Positions 24,668 to 33,471 of a DNA stretch of 50,109 nt are shown here, piece by piece. The notes under the pieces are model-generated. The model did not search any database. It had not been told where the DNA came from and saw nothing but the letters and a program-made list of their open reading frames with translations. The stretch is from assembly GCA_016926875.1 (NCBI GenBank), contig JAFGNU010000066.1:1-50109 (forward strand), in the 5' to 3' direction. Position numbers and translations under genes: made by a program. Origin of the DNA: Anaerolineae bacterium (GTDB taxonomy: Bacteria > Chloroflexota > Anaerolineae > Aggregatilineales > Aggregatilineaceae). Within the stretch, counting starts at the first letter, position 1. Each line of letters opens with the position of its first letter.

Positions 24668-25861
24668 TCAGCGGTTGGATTCGCGCACCACCCGGCAGAA
24701 GTGGTCCTCGTACTGGTCGACCGTCTCCTGCAAGTTGAATATGCGCTCGATATGCTCGCGCGGCCTGCTGTACTGGTCCGGGTGTTGCAGTACATCCACC
24801 ACCGCCCGCCCGATCGATTCCCAGTCGCCGCGCCGTGCCAGCCTGCCCATGCCGGTTTTTGTGACCGGGACGCGCCCGCCCGGCGTATCGGTCATCACGA
24901 CCGGCGTGCCGCACAACATCGCCTCGACCTGCACCAGCGCGAAGCACTCGGTATCGCTGGGCAGCACCAGCACGTCACACGCCGCGTAAAAGTTCGCCAT
25001 AGCCTGCATACTGGTCAGCTTGCCCAGGAAGATCAACTGCTCGTCGTAGCGCTGCACCAGCCGCTGGTGCCGCTCCCAGGTATCTTCATAGCGGATGTCG
25101 TACTCCCCGGCGAACACAACCCGCGCGTGCGGGTATGCCTGGTTGATCACTTCCAGCGCGCGGATCAACAGGTCCGGGCGTTTTTCGCGCACGAAGCGCC
25201 CCGCGTACCCGATCAGCGGCCCGCCGTTACGCTGCCAGCGGTCCCGCAGTTCGGCGACTCGCGCGGGGTTTGGCTCCGGCATAACCACCGGGGGGTTGAT
25301 CGGCGCGACCTTGTCGGCATACGGCTTGAGGTAGTAGCTGTGATCGGCGTAATCCTGGCTGTAGGCGATGATGCGGTCAACGGTGCGCATCATGTAGCGG
25401 TAATTCTGGAAGGTGAACCAGCTTACAAAGCGGTTGAACAGGCCCGGCGGCAGGACCAGGTCGGCGTGGTGCGTGGCGATGACCGGCTTGCCCGCCAGTT
25501 GCGCCAGGAAGGCCAGCAGCGATGTTTCGAGCATGGGCGTTTGCAGCCACACCACGTCATGCCGCCGCATCAAGCCCCAGGCTGCATACGGGTAGGCGGG
25601 CATGATCATACCCCGGCTGACGCGCAGCGGCGCCCACAGCCGCACCAGCCGCACCCCGTTGATCGTTTCGTCGCGGGGCAGGTCGATGGTATGCCGCGCC
25701 GTCAGGATCGTGACTTCGTGCCCGCGCCGGACAAGTTCTTCGACCACGCGCTGGACGTGGATCGGCACGCCGGTTCGGTGCGGCAGGTAATACTGGATCG
25801 CCACCAGGATTTTGAGCGGCGAGCCGGGGGTGGGAATCTGTCCGGTTGACGTGTTGATCAT
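24668..25861 (-). CDS. GT4-family glycosyltransferase
   Basis: A 397-aa protein that uses a nucleotide-sugar donor to glycosylate a lipid or polysaccharide acceptor. The N-terminal domain has LPHRTGVPIHVQRVVEELVRRGHEVTILT. The C-terminal donor domain has GYAGRFVREKRPDLLI, and the E-x7-E motif near ECFALVQVEAMLCGTPVV, typical of retaining GT-B (GT4) enzymes. ATG 25861 has AGGTAG upstream. It lies next to a flippase-like membrane protein on the same strand, which suggests lipid-linked glycan work. Confidence 0.9.
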   Translation of the reverse strand: MINTSTGQIPTPGSPLKILVAIQYYLPHRTGVPIHVQRVVEELVRRGHEVTILTARHTIDLPRDETINGVRLVRLWAPLRVSRGMIMPAYPYAAWGLMRRHDVVWLQTPMLETSLLAFLAQLAGKPVIATHHADLVLPPGLFNRFVSWFTFQNYRYMMRTVDRIIAYSQDYADHSYYLKPYADKVAPINPPVVMPEPNPARVAELRDRWQRNGGPLIGYAGRFVREKRPDLLIRALEVINQAYPHARVVFAGEYDIRYEDTWERHQRLVQRYDEQLIFLGKLTSMQAMANFYAACDVLVLPSDTECFALVQVEAMLCGTPVVMTDTPGGRVPVTKTGMGRLARRGDWESIGRAVVDVLQHPDQYSRPREHIERIFNLQETVDQYEDHFCRVVRESNR

Positions 25862-25928
25862 ACTACCTGTGTTTAGTTGTTACGGGCGATGCAGTTACCG
25901 CCCTGGAATCAAGAATCGTCGTGCCTGG

Positions 25929-26978
25929 CTACTGTCCGGCTTCTGCCGCCGTTTCTAGCTCGCCCGCTGGCGTTTTCTGCTGGGCGCGCAGGTTTTGCAC
26001 CGCCTGGGCCAGATCGCCGATTTGTACGTCCTCGGTCCACAGCCCGACCAGCCCACACGCAATATACGTCAGCAGGTTGACGGCGTGCAGCAGCAGCGCA
26101 AACGCCACCGCCGGGGCAGCGCCGGGATCGTCTACCAATCCCGCGCCCGCCAGCGCGAACACAGTCGCCGCCTCGAACGGCCCCAGGTTGCCGGGCACGG
26201 CGGGCACCGCTATCGCAAACGACGCCAGCGCAACCATCGCCATCGCCGCCGCCCACGTCGGATCATCAAAGACCGCGTACAGCAGCACGTAGCCTGCGAT
26301 CACGGATGCCGTCCACGCCGCCGCCGTCCACCATACCGCTTGCAGCAGCCCGCCAACCGAGGCCAGCGGCGCGATGCCATCCAGAAAATGTCCTACCCAA
26401 CCCCGCAGCCTCGGACGGCGCAGCAGGGGAAGAAACCGCGCGAACTGGTCAAACAGAGCATAACCCCATGCCGGGTGCGCGGCAAACACGGCCAGGACTA
26501 TCACGCCCACCAGCGCCCCGACACCCAGCAGGCCCCCCAGCAGGCCGACTTCCAACTGTGTCGGGATCAGGGTCAGCGTCAGGCCGACCAGGCCAAACAC
26601 GGTCAGCGTATCCAGCAGCCGCTCAACCAGGATGGTGCTCAGCGACGTGAAGACACGCACCGGCGGATCGAGGCGGCGGGCCAGCGCAGCGCGCGCCAGT
26701 TCCCCGACCCGCAGCGGCAGCACGGCGTTGATAAAGTAGCTGATGTTGAGAATATGAAAGCTGTGATCAAGCGGCAGGCGGCCATTCAGCAGCACGCGCC
26801 AGCGTATGGCGCGCAGCCACAGCCCCACGCCTGATAGGACGAGGCACGGGATCACGGCCCAGTAGCGCGCGTGCAGCAGTTCATCGCGCACGCCGCCCAG
26901 GTCGCGCCGGAACAGATACACCAGCGCGACGAGGCTCACCGACACTCCCAACACTAGGCCCGGCCATCGTTTTTTCAT
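25929..26978 (-). CDS. Lysylphosphatidylglycerol synthase-type transmembrane (flippase-like) protein
   Basis: A 349-aa polytopic protein, about eight transmembrane segments. The conserved stretches LSGVGLWLRAIRWRVLL and LPLRVGELARAALARR with VPAVPGNLGPFE match the UPF0104/LPG synthase TM family, which includes MprF-like flippases without the synthase part. Probably involved in lipid transport; substrate unknown. Followed 67 nt later by the glycosyltransferase gene. Confidence 0.88.
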   Translation of the reverse strand: MKKRWPGLVLGVSVSLVALVYLFRRDLGGVRDELLHARYWAVIPCLVLSGVGLWLRAIRWRVLLNGRLPLDHSFHILNISYFINAVLPLRVGELARAALARRLDPPVRVFTSLSTILVERLLDTLTVFGLVGLTLTLIPTQLEVGLLGGLLGVGALVGVIVLAVFAAHPAWGYALFDQFARFLPLLRRPRLRGWVGHFLDGIAPLASVGGLLQAVWWTAAAWTASVIAGYVLLYAVFDDPTWAAAMAMVALASFAIAVPAVPGNLGPFEAATVFALAGAGLVDDPGAAPAVAFALLLHAVNLLTYIACGLVGLWTEDVQIGDLAQAVQNLRAQQKTPAGELETAAEAGQ

Positions 26979-27163
26979 AAGCTGCTTGTCGCCAATCTAC
27001 CATTATTCGGCGCGAAATTATAGCCTTGAACACGGGGTAGACGCTATACCCAGTTACACACACGCCGCGCGATTTCCTTAGCCGCCCAACGGGAACATGC
27101 CAAAAACCCGGCAGCGCGGTACAATACGAACAAATGTTCCCGCCATTATCCACGAGGGTTTAT

Positions 27164-28003
27164 ATGGCCGACTTCCTGAGCACAGTAGATGACTACCGGC
27201 TGGCGCGTTATTACCAGATCGAGCCGCGCAAGGTCAGCACTATCGAAGACGCGCTCGACTTTATCAACGAGGTGGGCTTTTGCCTGTTTTACCGCCACCG
27301 GCAGATCGAACTGCCCAACCTGCGCGACGCGACGGCAGGTGACGCCGCCACCGCCGAAGGACGCAACTGGAACTGGAAAGACACACTCGCCGGACGGCAG
27401 GCCGTGTTTTACGGCAGGCCATTTTGCCAGAGGCCCGGTTTTGTTGCGCTGCGGCTGCTCGCCCCGCTGTATGCGTTGTCTCCGGCGGCGGACGTGGGCG
27501 GGGATGCCCGCGACCTGGCCTGGGGCGGGGCGCTCAGCGCCGAGGCGAAACGCATCGCGGACGCCGTCGCGGAGCACGGCTCGCTGAGCACGCGAATGCT
27601 GCGGCAGGTCAGCGGCCTGTCGGACAAGCGCGACAAGTACCGCTTTTCGCGCGGACTGGCCGAAGCGCAGGCTGTGCTGCTGATCGCGATGGTTCGCACC
27701 ACCAGCCAGACCCGCGCCGCGTACAGCTATATCTGGGACACGTTCGCCCATGTCTGGCCCGACGCTGCCCGCGCTGCCTACGATCTGTCGCATATGGACG
27801 CGGCGGGGGCGATCATCGCCCAATATATCCACACAGCCGGGGCCGCTACGCCGGGCGCTGTGGCGCACCTTTTCTCGCTGGATGCAGAACTGGTTGAGCG
27901 GGCTGCGTCGGCGTTGGTTGAGCAGGGACGCATCGCGCGCTTTGCTCACCAGTACACGGTGTACCTGGTCTGTCCCGACCTGCTGCCGCACCTGGACCCA
28001 TGA
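27164..28003 (+). CDS. AlkZ-related winged-helix protein
   Basis: A 279-aa protein. The N-terminal part (VSTIEDALDFINEVGFCLFYRHRQIELPNL) resembles AlkZ-related/YcaQ-like winged-helix proteins, a family with DNA glycosylases that unhook crosslinked or alkylated bases. The typical catalytic motif was not seen, so enzymatic function is uncertain. The start ATG 27164 has GAGGG upstream; an earlier in-frame start adds 10 residues. A TACAAT at 27120-27125 may be its -10. The lipid flippase-like gene is divergent. Confidence 0.65.
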   Translation: MADFLSTVDDYRLARYYQIEPRKVSTIEDALDFINEVGFCLFYRHRQIELPNLRDATAGDAATAEGRNWNWKDTLAGRQAVFYGRPFCQRPGFVALRLLAPLYALSPAADVGGDARDLAWGGALSAEAKRIADAVAEHGSLSTRMLRQVSGLSDKRDKYRFSRGLAEAQAVLLIAMVRTTSQTRAAYSYIWDTFAHVWPDAARAAYDLSHMDAAGAIIAQYIHTAGAATPGAVAHLFSLDAELVERAASALVEQGRIARFAHQYTVYLVCPDLLPHLDP

Positions 28004-28026
28004 AGACCGGGCGCTCAAACCTAAAT

Positions 28027-28056
28027 TTGACAGGCGCGCGCGCCAAACCGTATAAT
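28027..28056 (+). promoter_or_regulatory. Consensus sigma-70-type promoter of the tRNA-Gly gene
   Basis: TTGACA at 28027-28032 and TATAAT at 28051-28056, spaced by 18 bp, and 11 nt before the mature tRNA 5' end, fit a housekeeping promoter exactly. The spacer starts with GGCGCGCGCGCC (28033-28044), a perfect 12-bp palindrome. Confidence 0.88.
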
Positions 28057-28067
28057 TACGGCAGTTC

Positions 28068-28139
28068 GCGGGTATAGTTCAGTGGTAGAACGTCAGCTTC
28101 CCAAGCTGAATGTCAGGGGTTCGAATCCCCTTACCCGCT
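28068..28139 (+). tRNA. tRNA-Gly (anticodon CCC)
   Basis: A 72-nt cloverleaf. Acceptor stem GCGGGTA (28068-28074) pairs with TACCCGC (28132-28138), with T as discriminator base. The D-arm AGTTCAGTGGTAGAAC, anticodon stem TCAGC/GCTGA with loop TTCCCAA (CCC anticodon) and the T-arm AGGGGTTCGAATCCCCT are all correct. The CCA end is not encoded. It reads GGG (Gly) codons. Confidence 0.95.
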
Positions 28140-28147
28140 CTGCCAGG

Positions 28148-28178
28148 GGCATTCCATCCCGCCGGAATGCCTTTTTTT
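28148..28178 (+). terminator. Rho-independent terminator after tRNA-Gly
   Basis: A perfect 8-bp stem (GGCATTCC at 28148-28155 with GGAATGCC at 28164-28171), loop ATCCCGCC, followed by seven T. It ends the single-tRNA transcript just before the phosphatase gene. Confidence 0.92.
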
Positions 28179-28207
28179 GATGGTGTCCGGCCCGCGAGGA
28201 GTCCGCC

Positions 28208-29281
28208 GTGATAGAAAATACCGCCCGCCCTCCGACCGCTATTGACGTGGTGTGCCATGCCCCGCCGGACCGGGTCAACGAGGATGCATGGCTGGTGATG
28301 CAGGGCGGATCGCTGGGCGAGCGGATCGTAATGGCAGTCATTGACGGCGCCACCACCCGCCTGACACCGCCTCCGCTACAACGGTGCCTGGAAAACCTGC
28401 CGGACAGGCTGACCCCGGCGGCGTATTCGGCGCGGTTTGTACGGGACGCGCTGGCGCGGCACATCGCAGACGGTCTGTTCACCGAACCGCGCAGCCTGCT
28501 GCTCGAAGCCAACGCCGACCTGCGCCGCGCGCTGATCGAGATTTTTGGTGCCCTGACGCTCCAGGCGCTGGGCTTTCCCGAAGAAATCCACAACACGCTG
28601 GCTAAAGACCCGCGCACGCTGCGCCTGGGACTGCCCGCCAGTGTCGCCACCCTGGCCGTGTACGATCCTCATACCCGCGTGCTGCAATATGCCCACGCAG
28701 GCGATACGCTGCTGCTGGTTGCTTACCAGGACGGGCGGGTGAGCATCCCGACGCTGCCCCACAGCCTGGATTACGACAATGCGACCATGCGCACCGCGCA
28801 AAAGCTGCGCGCGATCCATCCTGACATGCCCTACCGCGCGCTGATCGCACAGCCGGAAGTGCGTAAACTGGTCCTGGACAGCGGCCTGTTCCACAATTAC
28901 GTGGACGAGCACGGGCTGCCCCAGCCCAGCCAGGGCGTGGGTGTGCTGGACGGTCTGCCGGAACTGCGCTATTTCGTCAAGACCGGCGAACTGTCGCTGG
29001 ACGACGCGGCGTTTGTGTGCGTCATGACCGACGGGCTGGAATGGCCCGCCAGCACCGACGAAGCTTTTGCCAGCGAGCCGGACACAGCCGCCGCCCTGTA
29101 CCGGGAGCGCCGCGCCTTTATGGCCGAGCAGATCGGCATGTGCGGGCTGGTTGGTTACCTGCGGTTGGTGCGCCAGGCAGAAGCCGACGACCTCGACCAC
29201 GAACAATACCCGCGCTTCAAGACGCACGACGACGCGACCGGCGTACTGCTGCGCTTTGATGATCCGCTGACCGGACAATGA
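28208..29281 (+). CDS. PP2C-like protein serine/threonine phosphatase
   Basis: A 357-aa protein with the metal-binding pattern of PP2C phosphatases: DRVNEDAW (D26), VIDGATT (D46), the HAGDTLLLV strand, VMTDGLE and the final HDDATGVLLRF. These residues bind two metal ions and remove phosphate from Ser/Thr. Start GTG 28208 follows GAGGAG. The gene overlaps rsmH by ATGA, so the two are co-translated. It has insertions compared with PP2C core (residues ~80-150), and may be specific for one partner such as the kinase at 34722-35642; this is inferred from location only. Confidence 0.8.
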   Translation: MIENTARPPTAIDVVCHAPPDRVNEDAWLVMQGGSLGERIVMAVIDGATTRLTPPPLQRCLENLPDRLTPAAYSARFVRDALARHIADGLFTEPRSLLLEANADLRRALIEIFGALTLQALGFPEEIHNTLAKDPRTLRLGLPASVATLAVYDPHTRVLQYAHAGDTLLLVAYQDGRVSIPTLPHSLDYDNATMRTAQKLRAIHPDMPYRALIAQPEVRKLVLDSGLFHNYVDEHGLPQPSQGVGVLDGLPELRYFVKTGELSLDDAAFVCVMTDGLEWPASTDEAFASEPDTAAALYRERRAFMAEQIGMCGLVGYLRLVRQAEADDLDHEQYPRFKTHDDATGVLLRFDDPLTGQ

Positions 29282-30243
29282 TCCCGCCGCACGTGCCCCA
29301 TATCCCCGTTCTGCTCGATGCCGTGCTCGACGCGCTGCGCGTGATCGATCTGCCTGCCGGGCTGTTTGTTGATGGCACCGTCGGCGCGGGCGGGCACGCG
29401 CACGCCATCCTGAGCGCTGCCCCGGATGCGCGCTTGCTTGGCCTGGACCGCGACCCCGCCGCCCTGGCGCTGGCTCATGAACGGCTGGCTCCCTTTGGCG
29501 AGCGCGCCGCGCTGGTTCATACCAGCTATGAGCACATGCAGGACGCTGTTGCACGCTGGCAGCATGATGATACGCCGCAGGTTGACGGTATTCTGCTTGA
29601 CCTGGGTGTCTCGTCGATGCAGGTTGAAAACGCTGCGCGCGGTTTTTCGTTCTCGCAGGATGGCCCGCTGGATATGCGCTTTGATCCCGCGTCCGCCGGG
29701 CCGACTGCCGCCGACATCGTCAACACCTGGGACGCCGACGAACTGGCCAACATCCTGTACCGCTACGGCGAAGAACGCCACAGCCGCCGCATCGCGCGTG
29801 CCATCCTCGCCGCCCGCCCGCTGAACTCCACCCGCGCGCTGGCCGAAGTGGTCGCGCAGGCCATGCCCGGTCCTCGCCAGAAAATTCACCCCGCCACGCG
29901 CACCTTTCAAGCGCTGCGCATCGCCGTGAATGACGAGTTGGGCGCGATTGAGCGGGCATTGCCGGATGCTGTCGATTTGCTGCGGCCCGGCGGGCGGCTG
30001 GTCGTGATCAGCTTTCACAGCCTGGAAGACCGCATCGTCAAGCAGACCTTTAAACGTGAAGCGACCAACTGCCTGTGCCCGCCCCGCCAGCCGGTGTGCA
30101 CCTGCGGGCACGTCGCGCGCGTCCGCCTGCTCACTCGCAAGCCGATCCGGCCCGGCGAGGCCGAAGCGGCGCGCAACCCGCGCAGTCGCAGCGCCAGGCT
30201 GCGGGTGACCGAGCGGCTGGCGGCCCAACCTCAAAACCGGTGA
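29278..30243 (+). CDS. rsmH: 16S rRNA (cytosine(1402)-N(4))-methyltransferase RsmH
   Basis: A 321-aa enzyme that methylates C1402 of 16S rRNA in the ribosomal P site. Hallmarks: HIPVLLDAVLDAL, the SAM motif VDGTVGAGGHA (32-41), DGILLDLGVSSMQ and FSFSQDGPLDMRFD, then the C-terminal VISFHSLEDRIVKQ. Its length is typical. The start ATG overlaps the phosphatase stop. The FtsL-like and FtsI-type genes follow, which is the usual division/cell-wall (dcw) gene order. Confidence 0.96.
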   Translation: MIPPHVPHIPVLLDAVLDALRVIDLPAGLFVDGTVGAGGHAHAILSAAPDARLLGLDRDPAALALAHERLAPFGERAALVHTSYEHMQDAVARWQHDDTPQVDGILLDLGVSSMQVENAARGFSFSQDGPLDMRFDPASAGPTAADIVNTWDADELANILYRYGEERHSRRIARAILAARPLNSTRALAEVVAQAMPGPRQKIHPATRTFQALRIAVNDELGAIERALPDAVDLLRPGGRLVVISFHSLEDRIVKQTFKREATNCLCPPRQPVCTCGHVARVRLLTRKPIRPGEAEAARNPRSRSARLRVTERLAAQPQNR

Positions 30244-30594
30244 GTGTGTATTCCGGGTTCGGACGGGATCGTTACTTGTAGGGGCAGAGCTTGCTCTGTC
30301 CTGGGCGCGGCAAGCTGCGACCCTACGGAATCATTGTGCGGGTTCAATTGTGCACTCCATTAGCCAGTATTTCGCCCCAGATTTGACACGCATCCTCAAA
30401 GCTACAGAATGCAGCGCGCCAAATCAGCCGGTTAGAGTATAATTAGAATGTCGTATGGTCGGGCGACCGGATGTTGCCGCCGGGTGGAGTGTGCGGCTGC
30501 CTTGCTCGCGGCGCTTGTTATGGATTACACTCAGGTAGTGGCGGCGGCTCTTTTCGACCGGCGCGCCGCCCGGCATAGAATTATTGTGGAGGCT
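30244..30594. other. Intergenic region between rsmH and the FtsL-like gene
   Basis: Holds a short palindromic repeat (30278-30326) and a possible -10 TATAAT at 30438-30443 that would start the ftsL-like transcript with a ~150-nt leader. The open frame from 30448 to the gene adds Cys/Arg-rich sequence without homology, so I do not extend the gene. Nothing else seen. Confidence 0.45.
30278..30326. repeat. Short palindromic repeat (REP-like) with GTAGGGGC ends
   Basis: The left end GTAGGGGC (30278-30285) is matched by GACCCTAC (30319-30326) at the right, with a GAGCTTGCTC internal palindrome. A related unit with the same ends is at 35767-35817. This type of 50-bp intergenic repeat is common in many bacteria; here there are only two copies. 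Confidence 0.6.
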
Positions 30595-31080
30595 ATGAGC
30601 ACCGAAACCAAACCACCGTCGTGGCTGCAATATACTTTGCGCGAGCAGCCCTGGCGCAACCAGACGCAACTGGTCGCCACGCTCACGTTGTTCGTGGTGG
30701 TCGGGATCACCATTGCCACGCTGTACCTGATCCAAACGACGACTGCCACCACCACGGCACGGATGTTGCAGCAGATGGACGAGCAGCGCGAGCGGTTGGA
30801 ACGCGACAATGAACGCCTGCGCGCCGAAATCGCGGAGATGCAAAGCCTGCCGCGCGTGATGACACGGGCCGCCGAAATGGGCTTCCGCGATGCCGGGCCG
30901 GACGAAATCCAGTACGTGATCGTGGATGGCTACCGTTACAACCGCCCGCAGGTCACACCCACGCCCACACCGACGCCGGTTGGACCGGAGCAAGAAGTTT
31001 ACGACGAGACGTTAAGCGGCTGGCTGCGCAAGCAGTGGGACGCATTGAAACAGCAGTTTGAGGATTGGCGCGGCGACTGA
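30595..31080 (+). CDS. FtsL-like bitopic cell-division protein
   Basis: A 161-aa protein. A short cytoplasmic N-terminus is followed by one transmembrane helix (LVATLTLFVVVGITIATLYLI), then a coiled coil (ARMLQQMDEQRERLERDNERLRAEIAEM) and a Thr/Pro-rich linker (TPTPTPTPVGP). This matches the FtsL/septum-initiator design, and the position between rsmH and the transpeptidase gene is that of ftsL. Sequence similarity in the family is low, so identity rests on topology and position. GGAGG is 2 nt from the ATG. The stop overlaps the next start (TGATG). Confidence 0.75.
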   Translation: MSTETKPPSWLQYTLREQPWRNQTQLVATLTLFVVVGITIATLYLIQTTTATTTARMLQQMDEQRERLERDNERLRAEIAEMQSLPRVMTRAAEMGFRDAGPDEIQYVIVDGYRYNRPQVTPTPTPTPVGPEQEVYDETLSGWLRKQWDALKQQFEDWRGD

Positions 31081-32849
31081 TGAACGGCAACGAAACGTTA
31101 CACCGGCGTCTGACCCTGTTAAGCTTGGTCCTGATGGCTATCAGCGGCGTGCTGCTGGTGCGCCTGCTGTCCTTCCAGTTCCGCATGAACCCGGAGATCA
31201 AAGAACAGCTCGAAACAAACGCCGAAAACCGCTACCACCGCACGGTCGAAGTGCTGCCCACGCGCGGCCAGATATATGACCGCAACGGGCACCTGCTGGC
31301 CGCTAACTCGTTTGAATACCGAATCGGCATCAGCCCCAACCAGGTCACCGACCGCCAGGAAGTCGCGCGCGAGCTGGCCCCGCTGGTTGACATGCCGGAA
31401 GACCAGATTTACCGGCTGCTCCAGCCGGACGAGAACGGCATTTTTTCACCGTATGTGCTGCTGGCCAGCGTGGTCAGCTTTGACATCGGCCAGCAGATCG
31501 CAGACCTGGAGATCGACGGCATCCTGATCGAGCCAATCCCGACCCGGTTGTATCCCCAGGGCGCGCTGACCGCGCAGATTGTCGGCTTTTTTGCCGGGGC
31601 CGAAGACACCAAGGAGCGCCGGGGCTATTGGGGTGTTGAGGGTTACTACCAGCTACTGCTGGCGGGCCAGAGCAAACGCATCACGACCAGCACGATCCCG
31701 GTTGCGGAACAAAACCAGAACAACATATCCACCGTGCGCGACGGGATCGACCTGGTGCTGACCATCGACCGCGACCTGCAATACCTGGCCCAGGACGTGC
31801 TCGACCGGGCCGTTGAACAGCACGGCGCGACCGGCGGTACGATCCTCATCATGAACCCGCGCACCGGCGAAATCCTGGCGATTGCCAACTCGCCGACGTT
31901 TGATCCCGCCGACTTTTCACCGGAAAACCTGGAACTCGCCAGAAACCAGGCGGTCAGCGACATGTACGAACCCGGTTCGGTCTTTAAGGTCGTCACCATG
32001 TCTATCGCGCTCGAAGCCGGGACGCATGATCTCAGTTGGTCCTATTACGATCCAGGCTGCTTTGAGGCTGGCGGCGTGAATATCTGCAACTGGGACCGCG
32101 TCTCGCACGGTAATCCCAGCTTTGCCCAGGTATTTATCGAATCGCTGAACACCGGCACGGCGACGATTTTTAAAGAGATGGGCCGCACGCTGGTTTATCC
32201 CATGCTGCGCGAATTTGGCATCGGCAGCCCGACCGGCGTTGACCTGGAAGGCGAATCACCCGGCATCCTGGTTGAACCCGGCGACCCCAACTGGAACGAG
32301 GCCCAGTTCCTCAACACCAGCTACGGGCAGGGGGTATCGTTGACGCCGCTGCAAATGCTGTGCGCTGTCAACGCTATCGCCAACGACGGGCTGATGATGC
32401 AGCCCCACATCGTCAAGGCGCGTATTGACGGCATCGAGGTGATCGAAACGCACCCCTCGGCCAGCCACCGCCCGATCAGCGAGCAAACGGCGCACACGGC
32501 CCGCGATATCATGGTGCAGATTGTGACCGATCCCAACCGCGAAATGGAATTCGAATTCCCCGGCTACGCAGTGGCGGGCAAAACCGGCACGGCCCAGATT
32601 CCAACGCCCTACGGCTACGATCCCGAAGCATCGATTGCGACGTTTGTCGGTTTTTTGCCCGCCGATGACCCGGTCGTGTCCGCGCTGATCAAGCTGGACC
32701 GGCCCGCCGGGTACTGGGGCAGCAAGACCGCCGCGCCCGTGTTCCAGGAACTGCTGGAGCGGCTGGTAGTCTTGATGGAAATACCGCAAGACAGCCAGCG
32801 CTTTGAACTGGTTGCGCAGGGTGGTGACCCATTTGAGCGCGAATATTAG
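31080..32849 (+). CDS. ftsI: Peptidoglycan transpeptidase (FtsI/PBP2-type class B penicillin-binding protein)
   Basis: A 589-aa class B PBP that crosslinks peptidoglycan stems. After a short cytoplasmic start and one transmembrane helix (LTLLSLVLMAISGVLLVRLL), the dimerization/pedestal region has TRGQIYDRNGHLLA. The catalytic domain has the nucleophile motif S300-V-F-K303, S355-L-N357 and K501-T-G503. No PASTA domain. ATG 31080 is chosen because it overlaps the FtsL-like stop and because the TTG upstream has no support. Division-specific assignment (FtsI versus elongation PBP2) is inferred from the dcw position. Confidence 0.9.
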   Translation: MNGNETLHRRLTLLSLVLMAISGVLLVRLLSFQFRMNPEIKEQLETNAENRYHRTVEVLPTRGQIYDRNGHLLAANSFEYRIGISPNQVTDRQEVARELAPLVDMPEDQIYRLLQPDENGIFSPYVLLASVVSFDIGQQIADLEIDGILIEPIPTRLYPQGALTAQIVGFFAGAEDTKERRGYWGVEGYYQLLLAGQSKRITTSTIPVAEQNQNNISTVRDGIDLVLTIDRDLQYLAQDVLDRAVEQHGATGGTILIMNPRTGEILAIANSPTFDPADFSPENLELARNQAVSDMYEPGSVFKVVTMSIALEAGTHDLSWSYYDPGCFEAGGVNICNWDRVSHGNPSFAQVFIESLNTGTATIFKEMGRTLVYPMLREFGIGSPTGVDLEGESPGILVEPGDPNWNEAQFLNTSYGQGVSLTPLQMLCAVNAIANDGLMMQPHIVKARIDGIEVIETHPSASHRPISEQTAHTARDIMVQIVTDPNREMEFEFPGYAVAGKTGTAQIPTPYGYDPEASIATFVGFLPADDPVVSALIKLDRPAGYWGSKTAAPVFQELLERLVVLMEIPQDSQRFELVAQGGDPFEREY

Positions 32850-32948
32850 CAAAATCACTGGACAGAAAGCGGTCATAGCGGTTACGATACTAAGTAACTC
32901 TGTCTGATCAACAGGGCGGAACCAGAGTGGTAAAAGGGAGATAGTTGA

Positions 32949-33386
32949 ATGACCGTACAGGACTCCTCCGAGCAGAAGGCCATTGCACCACACGAGGCGC
33001 ATATCCTCGTGGTCGAAGACAATGTTCCTAACTTTGTTCTGGTTGCCCGGCTGCTGGCGCATATGGGCGTTAATCACTGCGAGTGGAAGACCAGCGGTTG
33101 GCAGGTGGTCCAGTTCGCCGACACGCTCCCCCGCCTTGATCTGATTCTGATGGATATCCGCCTGCCGTATGAAGACGGGTACCAGGCGCTCCGCAAAATA
33201 CGCAGCCATCCCCGGCTGGTCGAAACCAAGGTCGTCGCGGTCACTGCCGAGGCGAGCGAAGATGAAATGAGCAAAGCCAAAAAAGCCGGGTTTGACGGCT
33301 TCCTGGGCAAACCGCTCGATCCCGACCGCTTCCCATCGCAGATTCGGCGCATCCTGGCCGGCGAAGGCGTGTGGGAATGGAAGTAG
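32949..33386 (+). CDS. DivK-like single-domain response regulator in the dcw cluster
   Basis: A 145-aa receiver without output domain. After an ~18-residue N-terminal tail come acidic E23/D24 (VVEDN), acceptor D69 (LILMDIRLPYEDGY), T99 (VAVTAEAS) and K121 (FLGKPLD). The LMDIRLP and VAVTA pattern resembles DivK/CheY-like signalling adaptors. A possible promoter is TGGACA (32859-32864)-N18-TACGAT (32883-32888). It lies between the transpeptidase gene and mraY. No cognate kinase is near. Confidence 0.88.
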   Translation: MTVQDSSEQKAIAPHEAHILVVEDNVPNFVLVARLLAHMGVNHCEWKTSGWQVVQFADTLPRLDLILMDIRLPYEDGYQALRKIRSHPRLVETKVVAVTAEASEDEMSKAKKAGFDGFLGKPLDPDRFPSQIRRILAGEGVWEWK

Positions 33387-33403
33387 GGCCGCTCGTATTC
33401 CCC

Positions 33404-33432
33404 TTGAGCGAAACCGGTTTCTGCCTTACAAT
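33404..33432 (+). promoter_or_regulatory. Probable promoter of mraY
   Basis: TTGAGC (33404-33409) and TACAAT (33427-33432) with a 17-bp spacer give a good sigma-70-like pair ~40 nt before the mraY start. It lies in the short gap after the response regulator gene. Confidence 0.55.
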
Positions 33433-33471
33433 GGCCGATCCTGACCGGATTGGTATTCAGTGTAACAGCTT

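Noticed and set aside
24521..25849. A 442-aa plus-strand open frame
   Set aside because: Antisense to the GT4 gene, whose motifs are clear.
30448..30594. Upstream extension of the FtsL-like protein
   Set aside because: Cys/Arg-rich, no homology, and GGAGG precedes ATG 30595.
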